NCBI RefSeq assembly: GCF_008831285.2
Contig: NC_045140.1
Span: 849,528 to 913,527, forward strand
Length of the DNA stretch: 64,000 bases
DNA from: Nymphaea colorata
Taxonomy: Eukaryota > Streptophyta > Magnoliopsida > Nymphaeales > Nymphaeaceae
Direction of reading: 5' to 3'
Under the pieces are notes generated by a model. The model was not told where the DNA came from and made no database searches. It saw nothing but the letters and a program-made list of their open reading frames with translations. The translations under genes and the position numbers were made by a program. Position 1 is the first letter of the stretch; each line of letters begins with the position of its first letter. Shown piece by piece: positions 1 through 14,700 of the stretch.

Positions 1-934
1 AGTTGTAAACTACTGTTAGAAACAGTATTTTTACTGTTTATTAATAAAGTTTTTCATTCCAATTCAGCTTCCTTGTTATTCTCTTGTGATCTTTTGATTG
101 AGGTTTATCTTGGCTATTATCAGCCTTTTTCTTCACTGATATTTTAGGCAGTTTTCAGCCTCATTTTCAATTCATAATTGAACTTATGATGAAGAGGAAA
201 TCATAGATGTTCTCTTTCTATTCTTCCCAAAAAAGTGAGAAATGTTTGACCACATAATATTTGGAAGCTGCATCATGTGGACATTTCATTTGGCTTTCTA
301 GCTCATTTTGTTGAAAAAAGACATCGCCTGACATGTTTCACACGCCACACCAGAGAACGTCATAGCCAACTGTGACTCCGTGGTATATATGGTCAATAAT
401 ATGCCCATGGCTTCATGTTTTTTGACTGAACCCTAGTTTGTTATTCTTTGGTGGTCTTTATTTTCTAATATTTCATTCGCACGCTTATATTGATTGTTTG
501 ATAAGCATTAATAATCACCTTAGAATGACTGGCTTGTCAAAATGCCTTCATCAGTTTTGATGTGGGCATAGAGTGGATGTTATGGGAAATTGTTTTTGTT
601 CAAATCTCACCATTTCCATGGATTGCTAGGTTCATTTTGGTTTCATCTTTCTATGCTTGTATCTCATTAATTCCTGTTTTCATTATGTCTTATATATTTG
701 AAACTATACATAGCAGAAGGTGACAACTGTCTCATCAATTGGTAAAATTTGAAGTCATTCATTATCTTCTTACGTGTGAAACAATGTCTATATAATTGGA
801 CGAATGCACTTTTCAATTTTGAAATCTTTTTAAGGAGATTCTGGGGTTAAAAGTGCAAAAGTGTTTTGTAGAATTTTTTATGTTCTCCCTGTTTTCTTTC
901 CTCAAGCTCTCAACACCATTTCCACATGTTGTAG
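1..934. other. Unassigned sequence / probable upstream intron of citrate synthase
   Basis: No coding stretch is convincing here. The 3' end (polypyrimidine stretch followed by AG at 933-934) is the acceptor of the first recognisable citrate synthase exon, so most or all of this interval is probably intron. The exons for the mitochondrial presequence and first mature residues were looked for and not found; they should lie to the left of the window. Confidence 0.6.
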
Positions 935-3900
935 GAGCGCCTGAAGAAACTGAAATCTGAACATGGAAAAGTCCAATTAGGAAGTATTACAGTGGAAATG
1001 GTAAGCTATCTTACCTCATCTTTTTCGTTCATGCATGTTTCAATGAACTTGTTTGATGAAATGACGGCTGAATCTGATGAAGATTCATCTGATGTCATAT
1101 CCATCTTAATGGACCTTTTTTTTTTTTTTTCTGTAGGCAATTGGTGGAATGAGAGGGATGACAGGACTATTGTGGGAACCTTCACTACTTGATCCCGAAG
1201 AGGTTGCACAGCTATAAACCTCAGTTTTTATCCTTTATGTTTCTTTCATAGTTGAAGTCAATTGTTGCTTTGGAAATGTACAGGGTATTCGTTTTAGGGG
1301 TCTTTCTATTCCTGAATGTCAGAAAGTGTTACCTTCTGCAGTCCCTGGTGGTGAGCCATTGCCAGAAGGTTTGCTATGGCTTCTCTTAACTGGAAAGGTA
1401 GCACACCTGTTTATCATATAACTCCCCTGTTATTCCTTTGTGATTCTAAACTCTGGTTGTTATTTTTTTGAATTCTTGAATCATTTCAGAAATGTCCTGG
1501 CTCTTGTTTTATTTTACACTGCAGCAAAGTTTGTATTCCTAGATGACATACATACTGTTTTGGGCTGAATCAATGCCTATCTCTTCCCAGAATGCTAGTC
1601 AGAGACCTTAATATCTTTTGGTATTACATGATTCTGTCTCAAGAAAACTTATCCTTGAGGAAATTTGTTTGTGTCTCATTCTTTGACTTGAAATGACTAT
1701 TCTTGGCCTGAACCCTGTCCTGCCTTTCTCATAGTGCTATTCAAGGACTTGATGTTTCTTTTATATTATGGGTCCCGTCTCAAGTAGGTTTATGTTCAAG
1801 AAAGTATATCTGTATCTCACACATTGACTTGAAATAACTATTGTTAGGTAAGCTGTCCCATGGATAAGTAGTCCTGCTTGTTATTTATGTTATTTTAGAT
1901 CCTTTTTAGTTCTCATAGACCACTAGATGATTGTGCTCCTTAAAATAGACTTCCTGACTATGATATTGATGGCACCTCTAATGTCTTCTCTTAAGAAAGT
2001 GGAAATTCAATTTAATTGCTTCAGTTATTTATATGCTCTTTTTAACAGGTACCAACAAAGGAACAAGCAGATGCATTATCCAAAGACTTGCAGAACCGTG
2101 CTGTCATTCCAGGTAGATTCATGAGTGCTATTCCCAATTAAATTTGCGCATTGATAATTTTTTTTATCTGTAAACTCTGTGCTCGTTTCCCATCCTGCAA
2201 AAACAATTGAACTGCATTTGTGAAAATCTTTATTGGCCTGAAGTTCCCAAGTACTTGATGCCTAATTTTCTTCTTACTGATTTTCATGGTTTCTATTTCA
2301 TTAATATTCTTTATTTGCATAGTTATTTTGTTTCCTTATGCCAACCATATGAAAATTGCACTCATTTTCATGTCAAAGCAAGAAAATGCCCAAGAAATGT
2401 TCAATTATCCACACAAGGAGTTGTGGCAGTAAGGTGGCATTCTGATGTGCTCCTTAGTTAGTGGATACAATTGTTACTCCCTTTACAGATACCGTTTGCT
2501 TAATTTATCTCTCTTTAGAAATAGTTCTTTTTATTTTTCAACCTAAGTAGTTTGGCTTCCTGATGTAAATATAAATGTGAACTCATCAATACATATCTTG
2601 TTGAATTGGTTTAGAGGTCACTAAAAATCGTAATTTTTTTTGCTTCTTGATCTCCATGCTATATATATGTGTGTGTGTGTGTCTGTATGTATGTATTATT
2701 TACACTCATACAAAGATGACTCTGCTATTAGTGTACTTGATTATATGCTCTCTGTACTTTTTTTGACATTCAACTTATTTAGCATTTTTTGTGTGTTTTT
2801 CTTCTGCATGCCCTTGATTTGAGATAATCCGAATATGTTGTTTGAGATCATTTCAGCTTTAGTGTTTGTCCTAGCACAGAGTTCTCTACTACTCCCAAGT
2901 CACCTGCCCAATCTGCATCTATATAAGTGACCACTTTGTGAACTTCTTTACCTAGCTGATTCTTTTCATAAAGGAGCTCATCACCAACTTAATAACAAGG
3001 ACTCAGCAAAGTAGGAATACCACTCACATTGACATGACTAGGTTGCAGGTGTAGCTCTGGTGCAATATAGGACAACCAATGTGAGCCAGATGTAGGCATA
3101 CACATGAGTGGAGTCAATGATGAGTCAGATGCTATCAGACTATGGAGTCAAATGTCATCTTCCATTGACTTAAAAAAATAAATAATCAGGGTTCAAGTAC
3201 TTCCCCCTTTCTCTGTGTCTCCTCGTGTTCTTTCATAGTACTCCCTTCTTTGGTTTCCATAGGTGACCAGTAACTGGGGAGGTGGCACATTCCCAGTTTC
3301 CACCATCTATCTTCTCTCTCTGGTGCTCTTTCTTCAGTAGCATCAGGCATTTCTCTTTCTCTTTTCTATGCTCTCTCTTCATCACAACATGTTTTGTCAC
3401 ACCCCAACCTTTTTGACCCTTAACCACAAGTATATTTTTTTTTCTAACATAAAGCAATGGAGTGCGATGACACAACAATTTCAAAAGAGATGAGCCCGAC
3501 AATGCAAAACAATGGGCAAACTTTCCATTATATAAGAATTTCAGTTCATCTGTACATATGACAAAAATGCCCAAAATCACAACATTGATGCCTAACAAAA
3601 ACAAAACATCAATAAAACCAAAACAAGATGCGCCGGCACTACAATTGACCCAAAACCTTCCCAATAAGACGTGAGTGAAGCCATCTGCTCAACCTGCTGC
3701 CCCTGGTCCACCAAAACCTGAAAAAAAATGAAACAACAGAAGGCTTAGCCTTCGCAGTATGGCAACAAGCCAGGAAAAGTCCAAACCCTCTTAGGTAGGG
3801 CTCAATTATATGAGTTATCATCAAAACAATCTATCCTCATGTCGTGTTGGGGCACGACATGCAAAAGCCACTCAATGGGCCACAGTCACACAATTTCATA

Positions 3901-6900
3901 TCACATGCAAGGCATGTTTAAACATGTCACTTGCATTCATAAGCACAACAATCACATGCACATTAATCACTTACATTTCATTCACATCACAATAATCACA
4001 TATTTGAAAAACTTAGCTAAACCACAGAGAGTAGTCTCGATCTGTGATGGGCTCGTAGCTGTCCTATGCAGTTATCATTCTAGGATACTTTCTAATGCAC
4101 AATTGGGGTCGAAGAGATACTCGACTCGATACCCCACCTCATCTGTCCTAAACAATTATCAATTCTAGCATGCACATGCAAATGCGTGATATTTCAAAAC
4201 AGACTTCTAATAGCTTTTCAAAACACATCATATCCGATATCAAACCATTTGCATGCATACGCCCATTCATTCGCAAAACAATCAATCAATCACATCACAA
4301 CCCTAGGATCTCACGATCCTAGGAACACTCATTCATAAATTTGCCCCAGGCAGGGATTTGCCTGGAATGCTGTCATACCTGACATGCGTCCAGAAAACTC
4401 TTCAAAATGCATCGAGCTTCGAATTTGGTCGCTCAAGGTCGACGGGACGTGCATGGTGTACCTGCAGACATAAGAAAAAAAGTAAGTTCTCTACTAGTTA
4501 GCTTATCAATCCAAACCAAGCTAAAACAAAATCATTGAGGCACATGTCATCGTCTCAAGAGGATGTCGACGGGTAGTGTCGACCTACAAGCCCTCTAATA
4601 GGCCTCCTCCCAACTTCTAGACGTTGCCACCAGACATCAAAATTCAATGCTTCGCTCAGCCCATCACAACTCATTTCTCATTTGCTTTCTGTAGTCTAGG
4701 CATCAGCCCCAAAGTCACATCCAACTTACGTATACTTTCCCCAATAACTCCAAGATACACCCGCTCGCAAAAGCATGAGCCACATGCTCAAAAAGACTGT
4801 TCTAAATCTTCCCCACAACATCACAATTTCTACCATGTTTTCCTATTGCTTCAAAAATTGACCCATCAAGCTCAATGATCATTATAGACATGAATCAACG
4901 CTTCTCCAACATCATCCTACACTTTCTCCCAAAAAGCAAGGTCGCTAACATGCATCCCAAATCATCACTTCTACCTTCTAGCATGCTTAAACAATAATTA
5001 TACGTGTTCCAAAGGAAAATATACGAGAAAATAGGCTCAATTACGCCTTGCTCACCCCAAATCAAGAGTCTAGACTGCTGCAATCCTTCCGGCAGCCACC
5101 TCAAGTGTTCAATCGATCCCCAAACGGCAAAAATCGTGCTAAGTCGCCACCACCAACACCACCTAATCGCTGTTATGAGGGGAAGAACACATCCCCCAAG
5201 CTGGAATCCTATCAAACAGTGATAAAATTAGTGAAGACGAGTGCTCGGTTGGGGAAAAGGGGAAAAACAGATAGAAAAATGGGGAGAGAAAACTCAAGCA
5301 GGGAGCGTGTGGGAAGGGGGAAGGCGCTGACAGAGGGAGGCGGACAGAAGAGAGAGAGAGAGACGAGAGGGACGAGATAAGGGGGAGGCAAACAAAGAGG
5401 GGAGAAACGGACGGAGGGAGTGAGAGAGACCGCGGAGAGAGGTGCGAGGAGCACGAGAGAAAAGAGAGGGAGAAATCGTGCGGCAGACGGTGCTGACGAA
5501 GAAGGGAGAGGCTTCATAGGAGGGAGGAGAAGAAGGAAGAGGAAGGGGGAAAAGGCAAGGGAGAAGGGGCAGAGGTGAGAGGGCTTACCAGAGCGCCGCC
5601 GCAGTCCTTCCTCCGCCGACCCAACACCGTTGCAACCACCTTCCGCCTCCCGTAGCTCTCTATCGTGCGAACCAGCAGAAGACAAGAGAAGGAGACGTTG
5701 AGGAAGGCGAGGGGGGAAAGAGTTCCCTCGCGCGGGCTCCTTCACAACTTAGATCTCGGGTCCGGGTCTGGACCCGCTGCAATCCAATCCTGAAAAGACA
5801 AGCGTTACATGTTTCCTCTCTTTCAGCTCGCAGTTTCCACCGTTGCTGTTGACCCCCTCCCTCTCTCTCTGCCCCAGGCAGGGAGAAGGGTTGGTGCCTT
5901 CAGCAGGACCAACAATTAGATCCCAACTACGAAAGTGTTATCGATCTTCTTAGTCAGTTCTTTTTTGCTTTCTGATTCATAAAGGGAATTGATGTAGTTG
6001 GAGAGAGAATTGACGAACGTGGGATTTGAAGTCCACAAATACTCAAGACCTGGCACTATAATATATATATATATATATGCGGGTATTGATGCCAAGCGCA
6101 TGTGGTTGAAGGTGTATGAACAGGTGCAGATGCAATGTGTGTGTGTGTATATAACCAGTCCCATCTTGGGGCTGGTTTTCTCACCCTTCTTTTCTCTCAT
6201 TCTCTCACCCCTTTTTTTTTTTGCCCCTTTCTATAATCATTCACCCCACCATATAATTGGTGTATCCTAGGTAGGGGAGGGCAACTGCAAAATGAGGCCC
6301 AAAATTGGAGTTATTTAATCATTATACAAAAAAACCCATGCAGACAGGTGCTGTGGGTGAGGATGTGCCCTTTTTAATGTCCAAAGGAAAATAGAATCTA
6401 GAATTGTTACATAGCAAAAAATAAAATATTTTTCTAATTGCATTTACTCCTTTAATCTAGTTCCTGGGCATTATGCCTTTTGCATTAATTTAAGTTTCAA
6501 GTCATTAATATGCAACTTGAGTAGTCCTCTCATGACTTGGCATTGTTTTGGTCTCAGATCATGTTTATAAAGCTATTGATGCTCTTCCCGTATCTGCGCA
6601 TCCCATGACACAGTTCGTGACAGGTGTTATGGCTTTGCAGGTGAGAAACAGTGCTGTTGAATCCTGGAGTTTCTTTCTAGAAGTACTCTCATGTGTACAT
6701 GTCCATATGTCCCTGTGAAGTCTTGCTGACATGCCTACTAGCTCTTTAGGAGCCATTTGGCAACAGTAATATACTGTTACTGTCTTGTAAATGAGCAGAT
6801 TCATGGAACATTTGTGACAGTGTTCCATCAACCCGCCCCATTTTTTAGGGTAGATTGATGGGACAGTAACTATGTTACTGTTGCCAAACAACCCCTTAAG

Positions 6901-8692
6901 GGTCACGTCAGTTGTTTCTAAGTTCAGAACCAGAAGGATGTCCAGAAGCAAATGCATAATCATTGCCGGCCTTGATTACATTAAAATATTTTGCTTGCAA
7001 AGAAGAATTGACTTTAGCTAGGTAGGCAAGCGATGTTGTAGGAGGTGATCTTTGTTTTTCTGCATGTCTTAACTCATAAACTATGACGATTAAGAACATC
7101 TCTTGGAAAGGTTCACTTCTTTATGTAGTCTTCAAGATACATCAAAAATAAAATAAAAGGAATTATCATTGTTGCTAGCAACTTTTAGCATTTCAGTTGA
7201 CACAATTGTTGTTAGCATGATGTGGCACTGTTCTCTCTATTCATCATGCTAATGGGTGCTCTCTGCTTTTGGTTCTTTAGATTTATGCTCGGATAATGTA
7301 TAGTAAAAGCACTCATTCAATGATGTATGGGTTTTGTGAATGGAGTTGCATATTTCTACCCCAAGAAATGAGATGGATATAAAGTGCAAATAAGTATAAA
7401 GAAAGCTTAATGAAAAGCAAGACAATTCCACTGCTATGTTATTGTCCGAAAAGAACATTTTTATTAACATTCTACTGATTATTTTCTCCCAATATAAAAA
7501 TCAAGGTGAACATAGAAAGACAAAGCCGACAGACTGCAAAAAGAGCAAAAGAGTTTTATTGAAGTCAGATGAACTTTCTAGTAGTCAATTGAACATTTTC
7601 AAAAATTACCACTATGAATATATATATACAGATAAGACTGGATATGCAATTTTGCTACTAAGAGTAAGTATATTTGTGGAGGGGTTTGAACAGAAATTTG
7701 ATGTTAGGGACTTCATTACAGAATGAATTTCTTTTTCTGTTGGGCATTGCTGAAGATTAACTGTAGGGTTCTGGTATCTAATTGAGCCAAACAAATATTA
7801 CTGGAATTTTCTTCAAATTTTACAAGGCTTAAAATGGCATAGGTTGGCTTCACTTTTTAGCATCCAAGGACCATTCATCGACTTCCTCTGTGCCATATAT
7901 ATTTAAAAAGCTTTTTACAGTCTATATGATTCGTTCTTCCTTGGCACATATTTTTCTTATATCATGGTTTTGTACTCTTAAAAAATTTGGATGCTTGTGT
8001 TGCTTCTAAATATCTCCACCACATCATCTGAAAATTCTCCATTCTGTCAGTGCTTTTCCTTGTTTCATCATCCTGGGTTTTTATTTCTTTGTAGCAACCA
8101 TCTTTTGCTTTTTTCCAATTCTACTTAGTTCCATAGTTAGGGTTTCTAGTTTCTACTGCTCCTTTTTCTTGATCATGTAATTGTGATGAAGCTTAAGTTC
8201 TGCTCTGATTATTTGAGTTTCACTGAGTTTCTTGTTCGTCTATGGAGATAATGACAGAGATAATGTCAACATCTTTGTGATCTAGTTGTTCGTTATAATA
8301 ATGCTTCCTTTTTCTGAATGTTCTCTCAATTTACTAACTTCTATTTCTTTTGTTTTGTTTTATAGGTTCAAAGTGAATTTCAGAAGGCATATGAAAATGG
8401 ACTTGCAAAGTCCAAGTATGAAATTCAAGATTTTAAGTTTGATACATTATGTGTTTGTTTTTGTGATGCTCTGTTTTATACATGCTTCATTGTTGTCTTT
8501 CCTAATCTGCAGATTCTGGGAACCCACCTATCAAGATTGCCTTAACTTGATTGCTCAAGTTCCAATTGTAGCTTCCTATGTATATAGAAGGTAATTTTGG
8601 CCAACCAGTATTGTTTTCTTTGTGATGGGATCAACCTTTCGCACATTTCTCCTTCTAATTAAGCAATTAAATAGTTAACTAGTGTGCATGAA

Positions 8693-8725
<33 letters not shown>

Positions 8726-11700
8726 AATATATATAAATATATATAAATATATATAAATATATATAAATATATATATATATAAAGACAGATGTGGTAATCA
8801 AGATGGAGAATTGATGTAGCCTAACCTCAAGAGTGTATAAAGTTTGTTGTTAACATATTTAATTGCTGTTATGTGTTGCCTGTGTATAGCTTATCAGCTT
8901 CTACATCTAATGGATGGTTCCTCCCCCTCTCCTCTCAACCTCACAGGAAAAGGGGGAAAAATCTTTTATTGTTTTAACGTTCTTAAGCTATTTATTATTT
9001 GGTGAAGTCCTTCCTTCTTGCTTCAAAGCATGGTACTTGCCACAATCATTTGATTTTATCTTAAAAAAATGAAAAAGAAAAATTATTTCTTTTACATTCT
9101 TAAGCTACTCATTATTGGTAAGTTCTTTTTCTTTGCTTCAAAGCATGGTATTTGCTGCAATTATCTGATCCCATCTTAGGATAGTGCCTCTTTTTCCATT
9201 TGGCAATCTAATCCATTGGAGGGTTGGGTAAGAACAATTTCTATCCTTATAGATCCCATTTATTGTTCTAGCAAAGGTATATGATGATTTACAGTAGTAC
9301 TGACCAATTCATACAGGGGAAAAGAAAGTTGGAAGCCTCTATACGAGAGAACATCATAACTGACATAACTGACAAATGCTACTGATCTGAAGATAGTTGA
9401 ATGCTCTCTGAGAGATGATAACCCTTCTATGTTTGGTGATGAAGGATATACAAAGGTGGACAAGTCATACCTGTCGATAAATCATTAGATTATGGTGCCA
9501 ATTTTTCACACATGCTGGGTTTTGATAGTCCAAAAATGCAAGAACTGATCAGGCTATATATCACCATTCACAGGTGTGAACCTTTTTCCTATTTTCTTTT
9601 GTTTCCTAGCAAATTCTTTATGCAGTTGTTGGGACTCTTTTGTAATGTGTTCTTTGATTTGAAATTGTTTATTGACAATGTTAATTAGAAATGTTGTATT
9701 CTGGAATTTATGACAATTATTTTCTTAAAAACCTGTGGGCTCATTTTGTTGGCAGTGATCATGAAGGTGGAAATGTTAGTGCTCATACTGCTCATCTGGT
9801 AAATTTCTTTCGATGTTCAACAGTTTTAAGACCTTTTTTTCTCAAGTTATTACTGCTGAAGACTTTTTCTATATCTTAAACCTTCAGGTAGCTAGTGCCC
9901 TCTCAGATCCATACCTTGCCTTTGCAGCTTGTCTTAATGGCTTAGCTGGGCCACTCCATGGCTTGGCTAATCAGGTTAGTCTTTAATTGCTTCATTTTCC
10001 TTCAATTCTTTTGATGGAGACTGTTATTTTCAGGATGTGTAGGAGACATGGATTCTAAAGTAGATTAACAGGAAACAGTATTCTTAGAATCCCATATTCA
10101 AATATATGGCATTAAATGATTCTGAAGTGGCAGATCTTGCTTTATTTTGTTCCATGGTTATGATTTTATTTAATCCATAGAATGTGTAGTTGTCCAATGT
10201 GCATTTCCAAGGCATTAGAAGAAAAACATATAACAAGAAACATCAGTTCCGTATCTACACTATACCACTTCTTAATCGGATGGTTGACTCAATGTTGAAA
10301 AGTTTACTAGTTATGGAAACAGAAATCCAATTTTTAGAAATTCTCGACCCATTATCTCGAGCACCATGTTACCAGCAACCATATCACATATAGGTACATT
10401 GTATACAAGTGACTGACCAGCAACGAGCTAACTTAACACCATTAACATTCAGTGCTTCGGCCTAGCCATTTTCCTGGCCAGCTATTAGCTAGGAATGAGT
10501 AATAAAGTTCCCTAAATACAGTCAATTAGACCTACAGTTCTCAGAAAAGAGCGCCATTGATCCATCTGGACCCTTCAAACCCAGATATTTTTGGCTTCAA
10601 AACCTGGTTTGCAGTAAAACTGAGCTTTTTGCTTCCAGTTTACTTATATATTTCCAAAAGATGTAAATTATTTTATGAAATTATGGTAAAAATGTTAAGT
10701 GTACCTTGTACCTGTGCATAACTTTATAAGGCTAGTATTATGAAAATTTAACACTACTGAGGATGGGGGTTGCTTAATACCTGAAGTACACATCTCCGTT
10801 TGCCTAATCTTATGCATCTGCTTGAATCCAGCTTGCCTATTGGAAAATAAAAACAGAAAAATATGGGAAAGCTTAAACTTAGATCATTTGGCGGCATTTT
10901 TTGAAATAGGAGCAAGAAATTCCCGGTGTTTCATTTTTCATCTTAATGCTTAAATGAATCATTATCAGGTCCAATGTTGGCTCTTAATAACTCCTAAGAT
11001 GTCGGTTTTCATGTCAATTTTTGTTTGATTTGGATCTATCAGCATCTGCTATTTACTTGTAATCTGATGTTGTAGCTGGTGAAGCTGTAAGCGTGTCGCA
11101 GTCTCTTCTGTACGTTGACGTCTCCTGCTGCATTTCATTGTGCATGCTTATTGCTTTTGTTGTCAAGTTCAGTTGCTATGTGATTTTGCAAAAAAAAAAA
11201 AAAAAAAAAAGCAACCAAGGAATGATAACCAAGAGTTTTTTCTCTGAAGAAATAACTCATTTCTTTTTCTTTCTTTTGGCTTCTTTATTGTTGCTTTTGC
11301 TTCTTCCTGACCAAGAAGCAGGACCTGTTATAGAACTAAAAGTAGTGCATACTCAACTAACTCTGTGTATCTCCTGAATCGTTATTATTTTCCTTACATT
11401 AATGCTCATTGCTGTTATAGAATGTATTCATATGTTGGACCTACTGTTCATTCAATACATTACCAGCACTTCGATTTATTCACATGCTTATAAAATTTAA
11501 TCTGTTCAGTCATTCTCTGTGTTACTTTGTTAGTAAAGGATAGAGCATTTACTCGTTTTGGATGTTTCCTATTCATTTGCTGGAAAAGCCGAAAAAGTTA
11601 ATGTTTCTGACAAAGAGGTTGTGCTTTGGACATGACGTTTACTTCTCATTACAGGAAGTATTGTTATGGATCAAATCAATAGTTGAACAACATGGAGAAA

Positions 11701-14700
11701 ATATATCAAAAGAGCAATTGACAGAATACGTGTGGAAAACATTAAATAGTGGCAAGGTAAATGTTCTTCACTCTGTAGCTGTGCTTTTGGGATTTGCTTA
11801 TCTATGGCATGAGACTAGAAATAGTCGCACATTTAGACAAGTATATTTTCCTTTTTGTGGGCAAGAGAAAACATTTAGTCGTGGGTCTTCCAACCACCAA
11901 ACCCACCATAATATATTCTCTCTGGTGGCTTGGACTTGGACATTACATGGTTAAAACTTAAAAGTAGGTTTATGTGTTTCATTGGTCGGAGAACAATCTG
12001 TTATCTTTTTAGCCCCTGATAACTAAGTAAAGTGTCAGCCAAAGAACCGTATTACCTGATTCTTTGTATACATTAATCCTGTTAGTTCCTGAAAATGTAA
12101 GCTGGAATATCCATGTGTATATCTTGTAGAAAACTTGCCTTGAGATTGTTGCATATGGATATTCATATATTATGTTGTAGAGCATAGGAAATTTTCTGAA
12201 GAACTTTCCTGTAATGCTGTGGCTTAGTTGTAGATGAAATAGCATTGTAACATAAAAAATGCTTCAGTTTGGTTAGAGACTAAAAAACATATTCATCCTT
12301 ATCATTTACCACGTGCACGTGCAACCTGGGCTATGAATTAGGATCTAATCAGATTACTGACATTTGCCTCATCCGAAAACATAAGTGTCAATTAGGATTT
12401 TAGCAGCGGAGTTGATAGATTCAGTTCTTTGATCCACATCATGAACATTTCAGGCTGATGCTTATGAATGAGAACTTGAAATTCCACTGGTAATCAGGGT
12501 TTTGTATCCACATTGCCTTTTTGTGTATGTGTGTGTGCATGCTTCTGTGTGACAGAGAGAGGGAGAGAATTATTATCATATAATTTTTAATAGAAGAAAA
12601 ATCAAGATTTTCAATTTGATTTCATTGTTGTTGGTTTTAGTGTTGTATGTAGCAATTTCAGGATATGAGCTAAAACACAAGATATTAAAGAACTGAGGCA
12701 TACATGGTCATCAATCTTTCTCAAAATTTTGGATATGAGGTTATCGTCGAGTCATTCTTACTGTTGAGATGCTATAATATACTCTTCCTTAAGGAGAATG
12801 TACCTCATGTGCTTCATTCCAAGATTGGGCGTTTGACCATTATTATGGTACCAGTTGAAATGGTTTGACTCAGATCTGTCTCAACCACTCCGATCTTGTG
12901 GATTCATAGCCAACTTTGGTCCAACACTTTGAAATAGCTAAGAAGACCTTAGTATATCTAGCTATCAATCTTTTTCTCAAATCTTAAATATGGGTTGGTT
13001 TTGAGTCATTCCCACACTTGGAATGTTACATCTTTCTTTATTAAGAAACTCATGTTCAGGTCTGATAGTTGAACTTGACTTTAATATATAGAATATTATT
13101 CAACCTAAGGTGACCTGAGCATCCTGTATGCAGATCTCATTCACACTGTAGCATTCTTCAATGAACTACTCAAAAGTGCCACCAAGTATGGAAAATTATA
13201 CTAATAATCTCAAGATGTACAACCATCAACCTTTCTCAAAGTTTTAGATAGGAGACTATTCCCAACCACTCCTATGATTAGGACTTTAAGTTATGAGGAG
13301 CTTTGCTCTATATTGAGGATGTTAGTGTTAATTGCATCGAGTGCGAAATGACTTCTAATGATGTTGTTTGTGTAACTTAATTGAATACTTGTTTCATTCA
13401 CAAGCTCGTGTCTGAAATGATATTTTCCATCTAATTAATCAAATTTTCTGCTGCAGGTTGTTCCAGGATATGGACATGGTGTTTTGCGCAAGACTGATCC
13501 AAGATATACATGCCAAAGAGAGTTCGCTTTGAAGCACTTGCCTAATGATCCACTCTTTCAACTGGTTCCTGATTGAAACCCTCAAAATTGTGTTGCTATT
13601 TATGAACAATGGTTTGAGGATGAGATAATTTGGATGTATATTAATTTGGATTTTCTTTACAGGTTTCTAATCTATATGAAGTTGTGCCACCAATACTAAC
13701 TCAGCTTGGGAAGGTACATTTGCTTTTTCGTCTTCTTCTACTCTTCATGCATGGACACATATACTGACATGGTTGTGCAGGAACTATGCATGTGATATAC
13801 GTGGTTATGCATGCAACATGCCTTTAATACGTTTGGCACATGCACGTGTGCTGTAAAAGTTTTTTATGTCTCTATTAGAAAATTGAACTAAATTAAAGAA
13901 AAATCTGATTTTCTTGTTTGGGACTATGCTAACATGATTGACATCCCTCCTCTTGCTGGTTCGATTGCTCCATCTCATCCCATTGCCCATACATCTCTCA
14001 GTAGCTGTGCACTTTTACTGATTTTCACCAGCACAGAAACAGCAAGAACAGTGCCTTGTTTGGCTGTTTTTATGAGATAATAAGCAGATTTGTTGGGTTA
14101 CTATGGTAATGGGGTGAAAGAGGGTGAGGCAACATGTGAGTTGAGGACGATAGGAGTGGTGTGGAAGGTCTACAGGGTTCCTTTCACAATCAGCTCTCTT
14201 CTTTTCTCATGCATTGGACTACGACAACTAACAGTCCTCCCAGTTATTTTTCTATCCTTCGATGTGCAGCCTATCCTCTTGAACTTAACCAAGCCAAAGC
14301 CTGAAGTTTGAATGCCAGCATATAGGTGGGTTTGGTGGTTTCAACAGCATTTGTAGGTTGATGAAATGAGACCATTGTTTGAGCTAATCCATTGATAACT
14401 CTCTCATTCTCGCTTAATGATTCATGTGGATGCAATGTTCATCATCACACTGTGTTCTTCATCTGTCACAACTTTATTATTTTCATCTATATCATATGAT
14501 TCTGTAGGTAAAAAATCCTTGGCCTAATGTTGATGCACATAGTGGAGTACTTCTCAGTCATTATGGTTTATCTGAAGCGAGGTACTCTTCCATAACAAAA
14601 ACTTCTGTTAGTGAAAGATTGTTATGTCCTTTTGGATATAAAGGTTAAGAAGTTAACGTTCTGTTAAACGTCACTCTTAATAGATACTACACAGTTCTGT

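Noticed and set aside
3233-3664. 143-codon minus-strand frame across the left LTR edge
   Set aside because: It spans the insertion boundary between host intron and LTR, so it cannot be an ancestral gene, and it has no recognisable domain.
5212-5745. 177-codon minus-strand frame rich in Pro, Leu and Ser
   Set aside because: It lies wholly inside the solo LTR and mirrors a purine-rich low-complexity leader; no retroelement protein motif is present.
8694-8782. Regularly spaced 8-bp repeats considered as a structured array
   Set aside because: A pure microsatellite without spacers; not a CRISPR-like or regulatory array.
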